Assembly (NCBI RefSeq): GCF_019375475.1
Contig: NZ_JAHXGQ010000003.1
Span: 822,687-886,686 of the forward strand
Direction: 5' to 3'
Length of the DNA stretch: 64,000 nucleotides
Source of the DNA: Saccharothrix obliqua
GTDB lineage: Bacteria; Actinomycetota; Actinomycetes; Mycobacteriales; Pseudonocardiaceae
Part shown: piece after piece, positions 33,478 through 41,828 of the stretch
How the letters are laid out: every line of letters begins with the position of its first letter
Numbering within the stretch: position 1 is the stretch's first letter
Notes under the pieces: generated by a model
Databases searched by the model: none
Seen by the model: only the letters and a program-made list of their open reading frames with translations
What the model was told of the DNA's origin: nothing
Made by a program: the position numbers and the translations under genes

Positions 33478-34467
33478 TCAGCCGCGCACGACGGTGCTCG
33501 CCAACCGCGCCAACGCCGTGTCGGCGTCGCGGACGCGGCTCTGGTCGATGGTGACGCCGACCAGGTAGGTGCCCACGTCCAGCCGGTAGTAGTAGATCGC
33601 GCCCTGCTCCACGTCGAGCACGAGCCGCCGCAGCAACCCGCCGGGCTCCGCGCCCGCGATCACGCGGTTGAGCCGCCGGGCGAGCCGGTCCAGCTCCCGG
33701 CCGAACACGCGGTAGAACGTCCGTCGCGTGTCGACCGCGATCTGCGTGAAGAACGGACCCAGCGACGGGTGTCCCAGGTGGTCCGCCTCCAGCACCAGGT
33801 CGCCTTCGGTGTAGTAGGCCAGGTACTGGAGGGCGTGCGGGCGGACGGTGGCCCGGAACGCGTGCGTCAGCTCGTCCGGCACGGCGTCGAACTCCTCGAC
33901 GCGTGGTTGCTCGTCGTCGAGGATGGCCGCGGCGGGCGCCGTGCCCACCGACTCCCAGCCGCCGTGGTTGAGCGACGGCAGGCTGATCCGGTTGCGCAGC
34001 CTCGTGACGAGCGCCGACAGCGCCCGGTCCGCCGAGTTCACCGGCGCGACGTCGGTCAGCGGCGTGCCGGACGAGCCGGGCACGCCGCGGGTCACCGCGA
34101 CGACGCACTCCCGGGGCACGACCGTGTCGCACAGCACGGCGCCGTGCTCGGTCTGGAGCACCGCCCGGATGAGCGGCCCGGTGCGCGGCTCCTGGAGCAC
34201 GCGGTCGAGGTCCCCGGTGAGGTAGGCGAGCCGCCTGCCCAACTGCCGCAAGGCGTCCCGGCCGGCGAACCCCGTGCCGAGCAGGTCCGAGGAGAACGCG
34301 AACACTCCTTGGCTGAAGTAGGCGACGTAGGGCAGCGCGGGTTCGGCCGCGACCGCCTCGCCGCACGCCTGCCTGGCCTCGCCGAACCCGTTGCCGAGGA
34401 AGTCCGCCTGCTCCTCGTGCGGTGTCACCGGCGCGGTGGCCGCGTCAGGTTTGGGGGATGTCGACAT
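33478..34467 (-). CDS. Two-repeat protein of unknown function, downstream of fxsT
   Basis: This 329-residue protein has two halves of similar sequence. ALPYVAYFSQGVFAFSSDLL in the first matches ALQYLAYYTEGDLVLEADHL in the second. LGRRLAYLTGDLDRVL matches FGRELDRLARRLNRVI, and TEHGAVLCDTVVPRE matches VEQGAIYYYRLDVGT. Each half looks like a small alpha/beta domain, perhaps Roadblock/LC7-like. No catalytic motif is seen. ATG 34467 has GGAGGAGC upstream and overlaps the fxsT stop region by 23 bp, so it is cotranscribed with fxsT. A scaffold or regulatory role for the FxSxx system is inferred from context only. Confidence 0.65.
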   Translation of the reverse strand: MSTSPKPDAATAPVTPHEEQADFLGNGFGEARQACGEAVAAEPALPYVAYFSQGVFAFSSDLLGTGFAGRDALRQLGRRLAYLTGDLDRVLQEPRTGPLIRAVLQTEHGAVLCDTVVPRECVVAVTRGVPGSSGTPLTDVAPVNSADRALSALVTRLRNRISLPSLNHGGWESVGTAPAAAILDDEQPRVEEFDAVPDELTHAFRATVRPHALQYLAYYTEGDLVLEADHLGHPSLGPFFTQIAVDTRRTFYRVFGRELDRLARRLNRVIAGAEPGGLLRRLVLDVEQGAIYYYRLDVGTYLVGVTIDQSRVRDADTALARLASTVVRG

Positions 34468-37400
34468 CAATGCTCCTCCAGCCCTCGTCGCGGACGGCGC
34501 CGGGTTTGCGCACCACCCGCAGGTCGTCCCGCGCGATCACCGTGCCCGGGTGCCCGTCGCCCAGGTACTCGCGGCAGTCCCGGTGCGCCCGCGCCAGCAG
34601 CGCCTCGGCGCCGGGCAGGTCGCCGCGGGCGGCGGTGGCGCGGGCGTGGGCCACCGCCGCCGCCAGCGTCCACGGGTGCGCCTCGCCCAGCTTCGCGTCC
34701 AGCGCGTCCAGTGCCCGGTGCACCTCGCCGGCGCCCTGCTCGACCCGGCCCGCCGCGCACCGGCTGAGCCCCAGGCAGAGGAGGGCCAGGGCGGTGAACG
34801 GGTGGTCGTCGGCCAGGCGCAGGTGTTCGCGGAGCCCGGCGAGCACCAGTTCGGACAGCTCCACCGCGGTGTCCGCCTCGCCCAGCGCACGGTGGTCCAT
34901 GGCCAGGCTGAGTTGGCACGCCAGGGTTTCCGGGTGGTGCGGGCCCTGGACCTCCCGGAAACCACGCAGCGTGCCGCGGTCGCGCTCCTTGGCGGACCTG
35001 AGGTTGCCGCTGAGGCGTTCGGCGATGGCCAGGTGCCACTGGGCGGCCAGTTCGACGGGGCGGATGCCGGGGCCGAAGGCACGCAGCCGGTCGCGCGCGG
35101 TGCGCAGCGACGCCATGGCCTCCGCGTACCGGCCCAGTTCCCGTTGGTACACGCCGATCCGCAGTCGCGACCACCACGTGTTCGGGTCGCGCGAGCCGAA
35201 CAACCGCAGCCTGCGCTCGAAGTTGTCGGCCTCCACCTGGAGCGCGCCGGCGGGGTCGCCGGACAGGAACAGCGATTCCGCCAGGTTGTTCGCCGCGCTG
35301 CGGGTGTGCGGGTGGTCGTCGCCGAAGGTGTCGCGGAAACCCAGCCAGGTGACGCGGTCCTCGTCCAGGGCTTCGGCGAAGCGCCCCAGCCCGCGCAGGT
35401 CGCCGCCGAGCCCGCGCGCGGTGATCAACGCCTGCGGGCTGGTGAGTTCGGCCGTCCGCCGCTGCTGGAGCAGCGCGCTCTCGTCCAGCCGCATGGCGAC
35501 GTCGGCCCTGCCCAGGCGGCGTTCCACGTTCGCGAGCTGCACGGCGAGGCGGGAGCGCAACGCGTCGTCCGCGCCGAAAACCGCCGTCCACGAGGTCACC
35601 AGCTCGTGCCCCGGTTCGGTGGAGGCGAAGTCGACGCCCGCGCCGCCGTCGGTGTAGAGGAACCGGAGCTGGTTCACCAACCAGCGGCGGACCACCTCGT
35701 CCCGGCTTTTCAGCGCACCGGAGGGGAACACGTGCTTCTGGAGTTCCCGGAACCGCCACGACCGGCTGCGCTTGCCGTCCGGCGACTCCTCGGCTTCCTC
35801 CGCCTCGGTGGGCGCGAACGCGGCGAGGGCGCGGAGCGCCTGGGCCTGCCGCTCGGCCCGGAGGTCGGGCCCCATGGCGTCGAGCAACGCCCGCTGCACG
35901 ACGCGGTGCAGGCGCAGGCTGTTGCGCTCGCCCCAGTCCACGCGGAACAAACCGTGCCGTGCGCCGAGCCACAGCACGCGGTCGACCTCCCAGCTGTCCA
36001 GCCGAAGCGGTCCCGCGTCCACCCCGCCGACCTCGACCAGCGTCGAGACCACCGCGGTCGAGCGGACCAGCCGCAGGCCGACGCCCTGGGTGGACAGGAA
36101 CGAGCACAGCTGCGCCAGCAGCACCGCGATGCGCCCGGCGGGATCGGCCGCCAGGGATTCCACCAGGACGGCGACCACCCGGGCGACCACGCCGCGGTCC
36201 GGCCGCGCCGCCTCGTCGAGCCGTTCCAGGAAGGCACGCACCGACCAGGCGACGGCGTCGGCCACGGGCGAGCCCGTGCGGCGCTCGCGGGTGACGGCCT
36301 CGGCGAGCCAGGAGACGCTGAGTTCCAGGGCGAGCGGCAGGTGCTCCACCGCGCGCGCCACGCGCTCGGCGTCCTCGTCGCCCAGGCCGGGCACCCGCGC
36401 GACGAGGAGGCGGTTGCTGTCGCGCACCGGGAACTGGTCCAGTTCGAGGTCCGGTTCGGCGGTCGCGGAGGTGATCAGCACGTGACCGGGCCCGTGTGCC
36501 GGGACCAGGCCGTCGAGCACGTCGGTGTCGTCGGCGTTGTCGTAGACCAGCAACCACCGGCGGAACCGCTGCCCCGCGGCCAGTTCCGCCGGCGGCGACG
36601 GCGTCCCGTGCTCGGTCGCCGCGTGGTCGCCCAGGTCCGAAGCACGCATCCGGTCGCCGAGCTGGGAAAGCGCGATCAGCACGGCCTGCCGGTCGTGTGC
36701 CGGGACCCACCACACCAGGTCGTAGTCCCCGGCGAACCGGTAGGCGTACTCCAGCGCCAGTTCGCTCTTGCCGACGCCGGGCACGCCGCCGATCGTGACG
36801 GCACCGCCCTGCTCCACCACCCGGTCGCGCAGCGCTTCCAGCGCCTCCTCCCGACCCACGAACCGCTGGTGACGTGCCGGCAGCAACTGCACGGCCGGTT
36901 CGGTCCCGGGCAGGCCGGGCCTGCCGTCCACCGCGTCGGGCGGTTCGATCAGCCCGAAGTGCTTGAGCAGCCGGGCCCGCGCACCGGGTTCGTCGGCACC
37001 GGCGACGTCGACCACGGGTGCGACCGCGGCGGGTCCGAAGTCGCCGCTCTCCACCCGCAGCCGCACCGCGTCGGCGGAACGACCCGCCACCAGCCGGTTG
37101 AGCCGCGGTCCCACCGGGGACGCGTCCAGCCGGGACGAGGAGATGATCAGCAGTTCCGCGTCGGGCGGCCACGACGCGTCGTCACGCAGCGGGGACGTCC
37201 GCGCGCCCGCGTGCTCCAGCGCTTCACGCGCCCAGTCCGCCCACGCCCGGTCGCGCGGGGCGTACGCCACGACGACGTGGTCCGGTTCGGTCGCCACCTC
37301 GATGCCGAAGACGCGTCGGTAGCGCGAGCGGATCCTCCGCTGCACGGGCGCCATGCGGGTGACGGAACCCCGGCTGACCGTCGCCGCGAGCTGTTCGTAC

Positions 37401-38137
37401 GCCGCGCGCAGGCCCGTCGGGTCGTCCGGCTCCTCCACCACCACGGCCAGCAGGGGTTCGTACGTCTCGTAAGGGCGGTAGGGGATGCGGATCGAGGTGG
37501 CGTCGTCGTCACCGGCGTCCACGAGTTCGGCGAAGGCCACGCGGATCGAGGCGAGGCCGCGTTGCGCGCGCGGGCCGTCCTGGTCGTTGACCTTGGTGGC
37601 CAGCGGCACGATGGTGAGCGGGACGGACGCGTGCCGGCGCAGGTCGTCGGCCAGTTCGGCGGCGTCCCGGATCGCGCGTTGCCGCGGCACGAAGCAGATC
37701 ACGGCGAAGTCGGCCACCTCGGCGATCGCGGCCGGTGCCGCGCCACCCCCGACCGGCGCCTCCAGCAGCACGAAGTCGTACTCGGCCGCGACGAGCCGGA
37801 CCCGCGACTCGACGGCCTTCGCCGACGTGGCGCCGCCGCCCACCGCCGGTGGTTCGGTGAGGACGTCGGCGTACCCGGCGGAGCCGGGTGGTTCGTGCCG
37901 CCGCGCGGTGGCGGGTGGTTCGGCCGCACCGTCCGGGCGGGGCAGGGCGACCTCCCGCGTGGCGAAGGGTTCCAGGTACTCGGCGACCCGCGGCGCGCCC
38001 GAACCCAGGTCGAGGACCAGGACCCGCCGGTCCGCGCTCGCCAGCACCCACGCCAGGTTGGCGACCGCGCTGGTGCGCCCGGCGCCGTCCGACGCCGACA
38101 GGAAGGCGGCGGTGACCGCTCGCCCTGAGCTGTTCAT
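34445..38137 (-). CDS. fxsT: FxsT-like protein: ParA-like NTPase + TIR-like + NB-ARC + TPR
   Basis: This 1230-residue protein has domains in this order. Residues ~8-250 are a ParA/MinD-like NTPase with degenerate P-loop SDGAGRTSAVANLAW and VLVLDLGSGAPRVAEYL. At ~270-370 is a TIR-like domain (DHVVVAYAPRDRAWADWA, ELLIISSSRLDAS). Around 420-690 is an NB-ARC ATPase (GGVPGVGKSELALEYAYRF, RWLLVYDNADD). From ~800 to the end are tetratricopeptide repeats. This matches the protein called FxSxx-COOH system tetratricopeptide repeat protein in actinobacteria. Its exact job is unknown; sensing or signalling linked to the FxSxx peptide is plausible. ATG 38137 has GGAG 6 nt upstream. The fxsA-like gene is 100 bp upstream. 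Confidence 0.85.
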   Translation of the reverse strand: MNSSGRAVTAAFLSASDGAGRTSAVANLAWVLASADRRVLVLDLGSGAPRVAEYLEPFATREVALPRPDGAAEPPATARRHEPPGSAGYADVLTEPPAVGGGATSAKAVESRVRLVAAEYDFVLLEAPVGGGAAPAAIAEVADFAVICFVPRQRAIRDAAELADDLRRHASVPLTIVPLATKVNDQDGPRAQRGLASIRVAFAELVDAGDDDATSIRIPYRPYETYEPLLAVVVEEPDDPTGLRAAYEQLAATVSRGSVTRMAPVQRRIRSRYRRVFGIEVATEPDHVVVAYAPRDRAWADWAREALEHAGARTSPLRDDASWPPDAELLIISSSRLDASPVGPRLNRLVAGRSADAVRLRVESGDFGPAAVAPVVDVAGADEPGARARLLKHFGLIEPPDAVDGRPGLPGTEPAVQLLPARHQRFVGREEALEALRDRVVEQGGAVTIGGVPGVGKSELALEYAYRFAGDYDLVWWVPAHDRQAVLIALSQLGDRMRASDLGDHAATEHGTPSPPAELAAGQRFRRWLLVYDNADDTDVLDGLVPAHGPGHVLITSATAEPDLELDQFPVRDSNRLLVARVPGLGDEDAERVARAVEHLPLALELSVSWLAEAVTRERRTGSPVADAVAWSVRAFLERLDEAARPDRGVVARVVAVLVESLAADPAGRIAVLLAQLCSFLSTQGVGLRLVRSTAVVSTLVEVGGVDAGPLRLDSWEVDRVLWLGARHGLFRVDWGERNSLRLHRVVQRALLDAMGPDLRAERQAQALRALAAFAPTEAEEAEESPDGKRSRSWRFRELQKHVFPSGALKSRDEVVRRWLVNQLRFLYTDGGAGVDFASTEPGHELVTSWTAVFGADDALRSRLAVQLANVERRLGRADVAMRLDESALLQQRRTAELTSPQALITARGLGGDLRGLGRFAEALDEDRVTWLGFRDTFGDDHPHTRSAANNLAESLFLSGDPAGALQVEADNFERRLRLFGSRDPNTWWSRLRIGVYQRELGRYAEAMASLRTARDRLRAFGPGIRPVELAAQWHLAIAERLSGNLRSAKERDRGTLRGFREVQGPHHPETLACQLSLAMDHRALGEADTAVELSELVLAGLREHLRLADDHPFTALALLCLGLSRCAAGRVEQGAGEVHRALDALDAKLGEAHPWTLAAAVAHARATAARGDLPGAEALLARAHRDCREYLGDGHPGTVIARDDLRVVRKPGAVRDEGWRSIDVDIPQT

Positions 38138-38237
38138 CACTTCTCCAGATCGCCGCGGGGCGGTGCGCAATTAGCGGTGTCCGCTCAATTGCGGGAAGGG
38201 CGGGGACAAATCACTCGAATGGCGGCGCGTGGGCGCA

Positions 38238-38402
38238 CTACAACGAACTCTGGAACGCGGCGTATTGATCCGACGCCTGGCGCTCGGCCAGTATCCGGCG
38301 CAGTGAGGCACGCAGCGCGGGCGCGGCTACCTCGTCCAAGTCCTGCGGAGACAGGTCGGCCAGGTCGAGGAGTTCGGACTCCAGCACGCCGTCATCGGCC
38401 AT
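38238..38402 (-). CDS. fxsA: FxSxx-COOH precursor peptide (FxsA)
   Basis: This 54-residue peptide ends QYAAFQSSL, exactly the F-x-S-x-x-COOH signature of the FxsA RiPP precursor family. The leader is acidic and helical (LESELLDLADLSPQDLDEVA), as in the family. In known systems a radical SAM enzyme cross-links residues in the C-terminal core to form a cyclophane; that enzyme is absent from this window. A GGAGGAG ribosome-binding site precedes the ATG at 38402. It lies directly upstream of the fxsT-like gene and 215 bp from the divergent HExxH gene. Confidence 0.9.
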   Translation of the reverse strand: MADDGVLESELLDLADLSPQDLDEVAAPALRASLRRILAERQASDQYAAFQSSL

Positions 38403-38617
38403 CTCTCCACTCCTCCGCGTGCGGCTGCGCTCGGCGGTCCCGGTGGAAACCGGCGACCGCACCGCGCGGTCCGGTGGTCGCGCCGAGTCGCCCGGGGTGC
38501 TCCGTGCGAGGCTAGCGGAAGAATGAGCGGGTATCCCGGCAAAATTCCGGGTTTTCCGTGAGATCATTTGTCGGGTCGGTCGCGCCGACTCGCCCGCGAA
38601 CCGTCGTGGAGGCCGCC

Positions 38618-39757
38618 ATGACCCCCAGATCACGCATGTCCCGGGCGACCTTCTCCGCGTTGGCGGACGGCGGCGGTGGCGTCGCGGGGATGCGGTGCCT
38701 GGTGCGGGCGCGGCGCAGCCGGACGCTCCAACTGGTCCGGTACATCGCGGACCGGCGACCCGAAGCGCGTGAGGCGTTCGACGCGGTGAAGAGCCTGCCC
38801 GCCGCGGCGGTGCACCGGGTGGTCGACCACCCGGCGGTGGGGGAGTGGGCCACGCGCACCGCGCTCGGGCGGGCGTCACCGGCCGGTCTGGCGTTCGTGG
38901 CGGCGGCTGCCGCCGTGCACGCGGGCACGTCGTTGTCGTTGGAGCTGCCGCCCGCGGACCGGCCGCGCCTGCCGACGCTCGGCGTGGTCAAGGGCAGGCC
39001 GTCCGGCAAGGTCTCGGTGGACGGGCTGGCGTGGGAGCCGACACCTCGCGTCGTCATGCGTGACGGCACGGTGTTCCTGGTGGAGAAGTGGGCGGTCGGC
39101 GGGCAGCCGGCGGAACTCCGCGTGGCCGCCGGCGTGGACGTCGCCCGGTGGCAGGAGGTGGTGTCCGGCGCGTGGGAGCTGCTGTCCCGGGACCACGCGG
39201 ACGTGGCGGCCGAGTTCGCCACCGCGGTCACCGTGCTGACACCGCTGGCCGAACCGCGCTCGGGCATGAGCAGCGCGACCCACGCCGACGCGTTCGGCTG
39301 CGTGTTCATGTCGTTGTCGGCGGACCCGGCGGTGGTCGCGATGACGTTGGCGCACGAGTTGCAGCACACCAAGTTGGTGGCGTTGATGGACCTGTTCCCC
39401 TTGGTGGTACCGGATTCCGGCGAGCGGTTCTACGCGCCCTGGCGCGACGACCCGCGTCCGGCCATCGGCCTGCTGCACGGCGCGTACGCGCACCTGGGCG
39501 TGGCGGGCTTCTGCCGCCGCGCGGGCCGGGAGGTGGAGTTCGCCCGGTGGCGTGCGGCGTCCCTGCGCGCGGCGCGCACGCTGCTCGGCGGCGCGGTGCT
39601 GACCGCGTTGGGCCGGGAGTTCGTGACGGGCATGGCGGCCACGCTGTCCCGGTGGTGTGCCGAACCGGTGTCCCCGGCGGCGCAGACCCGGGCCGACCGC
39701 CTGGCGGCGGCACACCGCGCCCGGTGGTCGGCGGCGGGTCACGGCGCGCCGGGGTGA
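38618..39757 (+). CDS. HExxH-type putative peptide beta-hydroxylase of the FxSxx system
   Basis: This 379-residue protein contains LAHELQHTKL (His246-Glu-Leu-Gln-His250), the HExxH motif of the aKG-HExxH-type peptide modification family that travels with FxSxx-COOH cassettes. Members of this group have been proposed or shown to hydroxylate peptides rather than cleave them. Residues before it (KSLPAAAVHRVVDHPAVGEW) and after it (PAIGLLHGAYAHLGVAGFCR) fit the family layout. ATG 38618 follows GGAGG by 5 nt. It is divergent from fxsA, so the shared 215-bp region may coordinate both. Whether its substrate is this FxsA is unproven. The motif is intact, unlike the inactive HExxH domains fused to some FxsB proteins. 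Confidence 0.82.
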   Translation: MTPRSRMSRATFSALADGGGGVAGMRCLVRARRSRTLQLVRYIADRRPEAREAFDAVKSLPAAAVHRVVDHPAVGEWATRTALGRASPAGLAFVAAAAAVHAGTSLSLELPPADRPRLPTLGVVKGRPSGKVSVDGLAWEPTPRVVMRDGTVFLVEKWAVGGQPAELRVAAGVDVARWQEVVSGAWELLSRDHADVAAEFATAVTVLTPLAEPRSGMSSATHADAFGCVFMSLSADPAVVAMTLAHELQHTKLVALMDLFPLVVPDSGERFYAPWRDDPRPAIGLLHGAYAHLGVAGFCRRAGREVEFARWRAASLRAARTLLGGAVLTALGREFVTGMAATLSRWCAEPVSPAAQTRADRLAAAHRARWSAAGHGAPG

Positions 39758-39790
39758 TCGCGCCGGTGGTCGGATGGTGCTCGGGCCCGC

Positions 39791-40330
39791 TCAGGTGCGG
39801 CGGATGAGGCCGGTGGCACGCAGTCGCGCGTCGGCCCGGTCGTCGATGCTGACCCGGATCTCCCCGCCGTCCGCCCCGGCGCCGCTGAGCGCGCCGATCA
39901 GCAGGACCAGGCAGCCCAGGGTGCGGACGAGCATCGCCCAGCCGCCCTTGGCCAGGCCGATCCGGCTGCCGTCCTTCGCCCGCACCAGGCGCGTGCCCGC
40001 CAGCAGCGCCCCCAGCCCCCGGCCGTTCGCGTAGCACCAGCCGTACAGCAGCGGCACCGCGATCAGGCTCGCCAGGAAGACCACGCTCGCACCGGCGGCG
40101 TCGTAGGACGTGTTGTAGTACGCCACCGCCGCGCCGACCGAGAGGCCGAACACCAGGAAGAGGTCGACCAGCCACGCGAGGAAGACGGCACCACGACCCG
40201 CCTCCACGTAGTAGGCGCCGTTCTGGAACGTCTTGATGCGCTTGGCGACATCCGGTCCCATGGTGGCGGCGACCTGTTCGCGCAGCGGCATCCGGGATGT
40301 GACGCGTTCGTCCCGCCGGCTGGTGCTCAT
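39791..40330 (-). CDS. RDD family membrane protein
   Basis: This 179-residue protein has three or four hydrophobic helices and the RDD-type features of a first helix AVFLAWLVDLFLVFGLS with Asp and the loop NGRGLGALLAGTRLVRAKDG. Function of RDD proteins is generally unclear; transport has been suggested. The N-terminal ~50 residues are cytoplasmic. It converges on the HExxH gene with about 33 bp between stops. I see no link to the FxSxx system. Confidence 0.75.
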   Translation of the reverse strand: MSTSRRDERVTSRMPLREQVAATMGPDVAKRIKTFQNGAYYVEAGRGAVFLAWLVDLFLVFGLSVGAAVAYYNTSYDAAGASVVFLASLIAVPLLYGWCYANGRGLGALLAGTRLVRAKDGSRIGLAKGGWAMLVRTLGCLVLLIGALSGAGADGGEIRVSIDDRADARLRATGLIRRT

Positions 40331-40375
40331 GTCCTCGACCTCTCCTCGCGCCCGGAACCACCCGGGGTCCGGAGA

Positions 40376-41812
40376 TCATGCCTCGCCGAGGTGGGCGGCG
40401 TGCCGCCCCTGCCCGGCCAGCGCCCGCCCGATCAGCTCCGCGCCCGCGGCGAAGCGGTCGGGGTCCGGGCCGGCGTAGTTCAGACGGACGAACGGAGCGG
40501 GCGGTTCCGCCGGGAACCACTCGTGACCGGGTGCGATCGCCACGCCCGCCGCCGCGCAGTCGCGGACCAGCCGGTCCACGTCCACCCCGGCCGGCAGCCG
40601 GACCCACAGGTTCAGGCCGCCCGGTGGCACGTGCGCGAGGTCCGCCCGCGGCACGTGCTCGGCCAGGCTCGCGACGAGCAGGTCCCGCCGGGCACGCAGC
40701 CGGTGCCGGACGGCACGCAGGTGGGTCCGCCAGCCGGGTTGGGTGACCACGTCCAACGCGGCGGCCTGGAGGACACCGCTGACGTACGCCGACTCCGCGC
40801 CCCGGTCGGCCAGCACCCGGTCCCGCGCGGGGCCGCGGGCGACCACGGCGGCCACCCGCACCGCGGGCGACACGCTCTTGGTCAGCGAGCGCAGGTAGAC
40901 GACGTGGCCCGCGTCGTCGTGCGCCGCGACCGGTCGGGCGGTGGTGTCGATGCCCAGGTCGTGTGCCCAGTCGTCCTCGATCAGGAACGCGCCGTGTGAC
41001 CGGACCACGTCCAGCACCCGTTCGGCGAGCCGCGGGGACCACTGCGCGCCGGTGGGGTTGGCGTAGTTGGGCTGGGCGTAGAACGCGCGGGCGCCGGTGT
41101 CCCGGAACGCACGCGCCAGGTCGTCCGGATCGGGACCGGCGGGTCCGCTGGGCACGGGCGCCAACCGCACCCCGGCCTGCGCCGCCGCCAGGATCGCGCC
41201 CCAGTAGGTCGGCGACTCGACCAGCAGCGGCTGCCCGGCCCCGACCAGGGCGCGGAAGATCGAGCTGAGGCCGCTCTGGCTGCCCGGCAGGACGACCACG
41301 TCCCGCGGCGCGGGCGGGGTGACACCGGTCGGCGTGGCGTCGGCCAGCTCGGTGGCGAACCACGCCCGCAGCTCCGGCAGCCCGGCCGCGGCGGACTTGG
41401 CCAGCGCCGCTTCGCCACGCGCGGCCCGGGTGAGCGCGGCACGCACCAGCCGCTCCGGGAGCAGTTCGCGGTCGGGGTAGCCGGTGTGCAGGGCGATGGT
41501 GTCCGGCGAGTGGTCGCGCAGCGGCGTCGCCAGGGCCGGGATGCGGGCGGGCGGCGAGCCCAGCGCGGCGGTCTGCCAGCCGTAGTCGGGTGGGCGCGTC
41601 GTCCGGGCGGCGCGGACGAACGTGCCCACGCCGGGGCGGGTCTCGACCAGGCCGAGCGCGGTGAGCGCGTGCACCGCCTTCTGCACGGTGACCGGGCTCG
41701 CGCCGTACTCGGCCATCAGCGCCCGGTTCGACGGGACGCGCGTGCCGGGTGGCGCTTGGGCGATCCACGTGCGCAGACCGGCCAAGATCCGCGCGCTGCT
41801 ATCGTTGGCCAT
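40376..41812 (-). CDS. MocR-type regulator (GntR HTH + aminotransferase-like domain)
   Basis: This 478-residue protein has an N-terminal GntR winged helix (VPSNRALMAEYGASPVTVQK) joined to a fold-type I aminotransferase domain. The PLP lysine is in LRSLTKSVSPAVRVA, and FYAQPNYANPTG and IEDDWAHDL are the cofactor motifs. MocR proteins control genes in response to PLP or amino acids. Its ATG (41812-41810) overlaps the ATG of the divergent EamA gene, and the inverted repeat at 41798-41828 spans both starts. It therefore probably represses itself and the exporter. Only the exporter gene is a clear target. Confidence 0.9.
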   Translation of the reverse strand: MANDSSARILAGLRTWIAQAPPGTRVPSNRALMAEYGASPVTVQKAVHALTALGLVETRPGVGTFVRAARTTRPPDYGWQTAALGSPPARIPALATPLRDHSPDTIALHTGYPDRELLPERLVRAALTRAARGEAALAKSAAAGLPELRAWFATELADATPTGVTPPAPRDVVVLPGSQSGLSSIFRALVGAGQPLLVESPTYWGAILAAAQAGVRLAPVPSGPAGPDPDDLARAFRDTGARAFYAQPNYANPTGAQWSPRLAERVLDVVRSHGAFLIEDDWAHDLGIDTTARPVAAHDDAGHVVYLRSLTKSVSPAVRVAAVVARGPARDRVLADRGAESAYVSGVLQAAALDVVTQPGWRTHLRAVRHRLRARRDLLVASLAEHVPRADLAHVPPGGLNLWVRLPAGVDVDRLVRDCAAAGVAIAPGHEWFPAEPPAPFVRLNYAGPDPDRFAAGAELIGRALAGQGRHAAHLGEA

Positions 41813-41828
41813 GTTGGGGAACGATAGC
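41798..41828. promoter_or_regulatory. Inverted repeat operator spanning both start codons of mocR and eamA
   Basis: GCTATCGTT (41798-41806) and AACGATAGC (41820-41828) are perfect 9-bp arms with a 13-bp spacer. The two divergent ATGs overlap within the spacer (CATG at 41810-41813). This is the expected kind of site for the MocR protein. The arrangement leaves no upstream untranslated region on either side, so promoters must lie inside the opposite coding sequence or starts are leaderless. Confidence 0.7.

Noticed and set aside
34391..38128. 1245-codon plus-strand ORF opposite fxsT
   Set aside because: No domain motifs, Arg/Gln/Gly-rich composition; fxsT on the other strand has TIR, NB-ARC and TPR.
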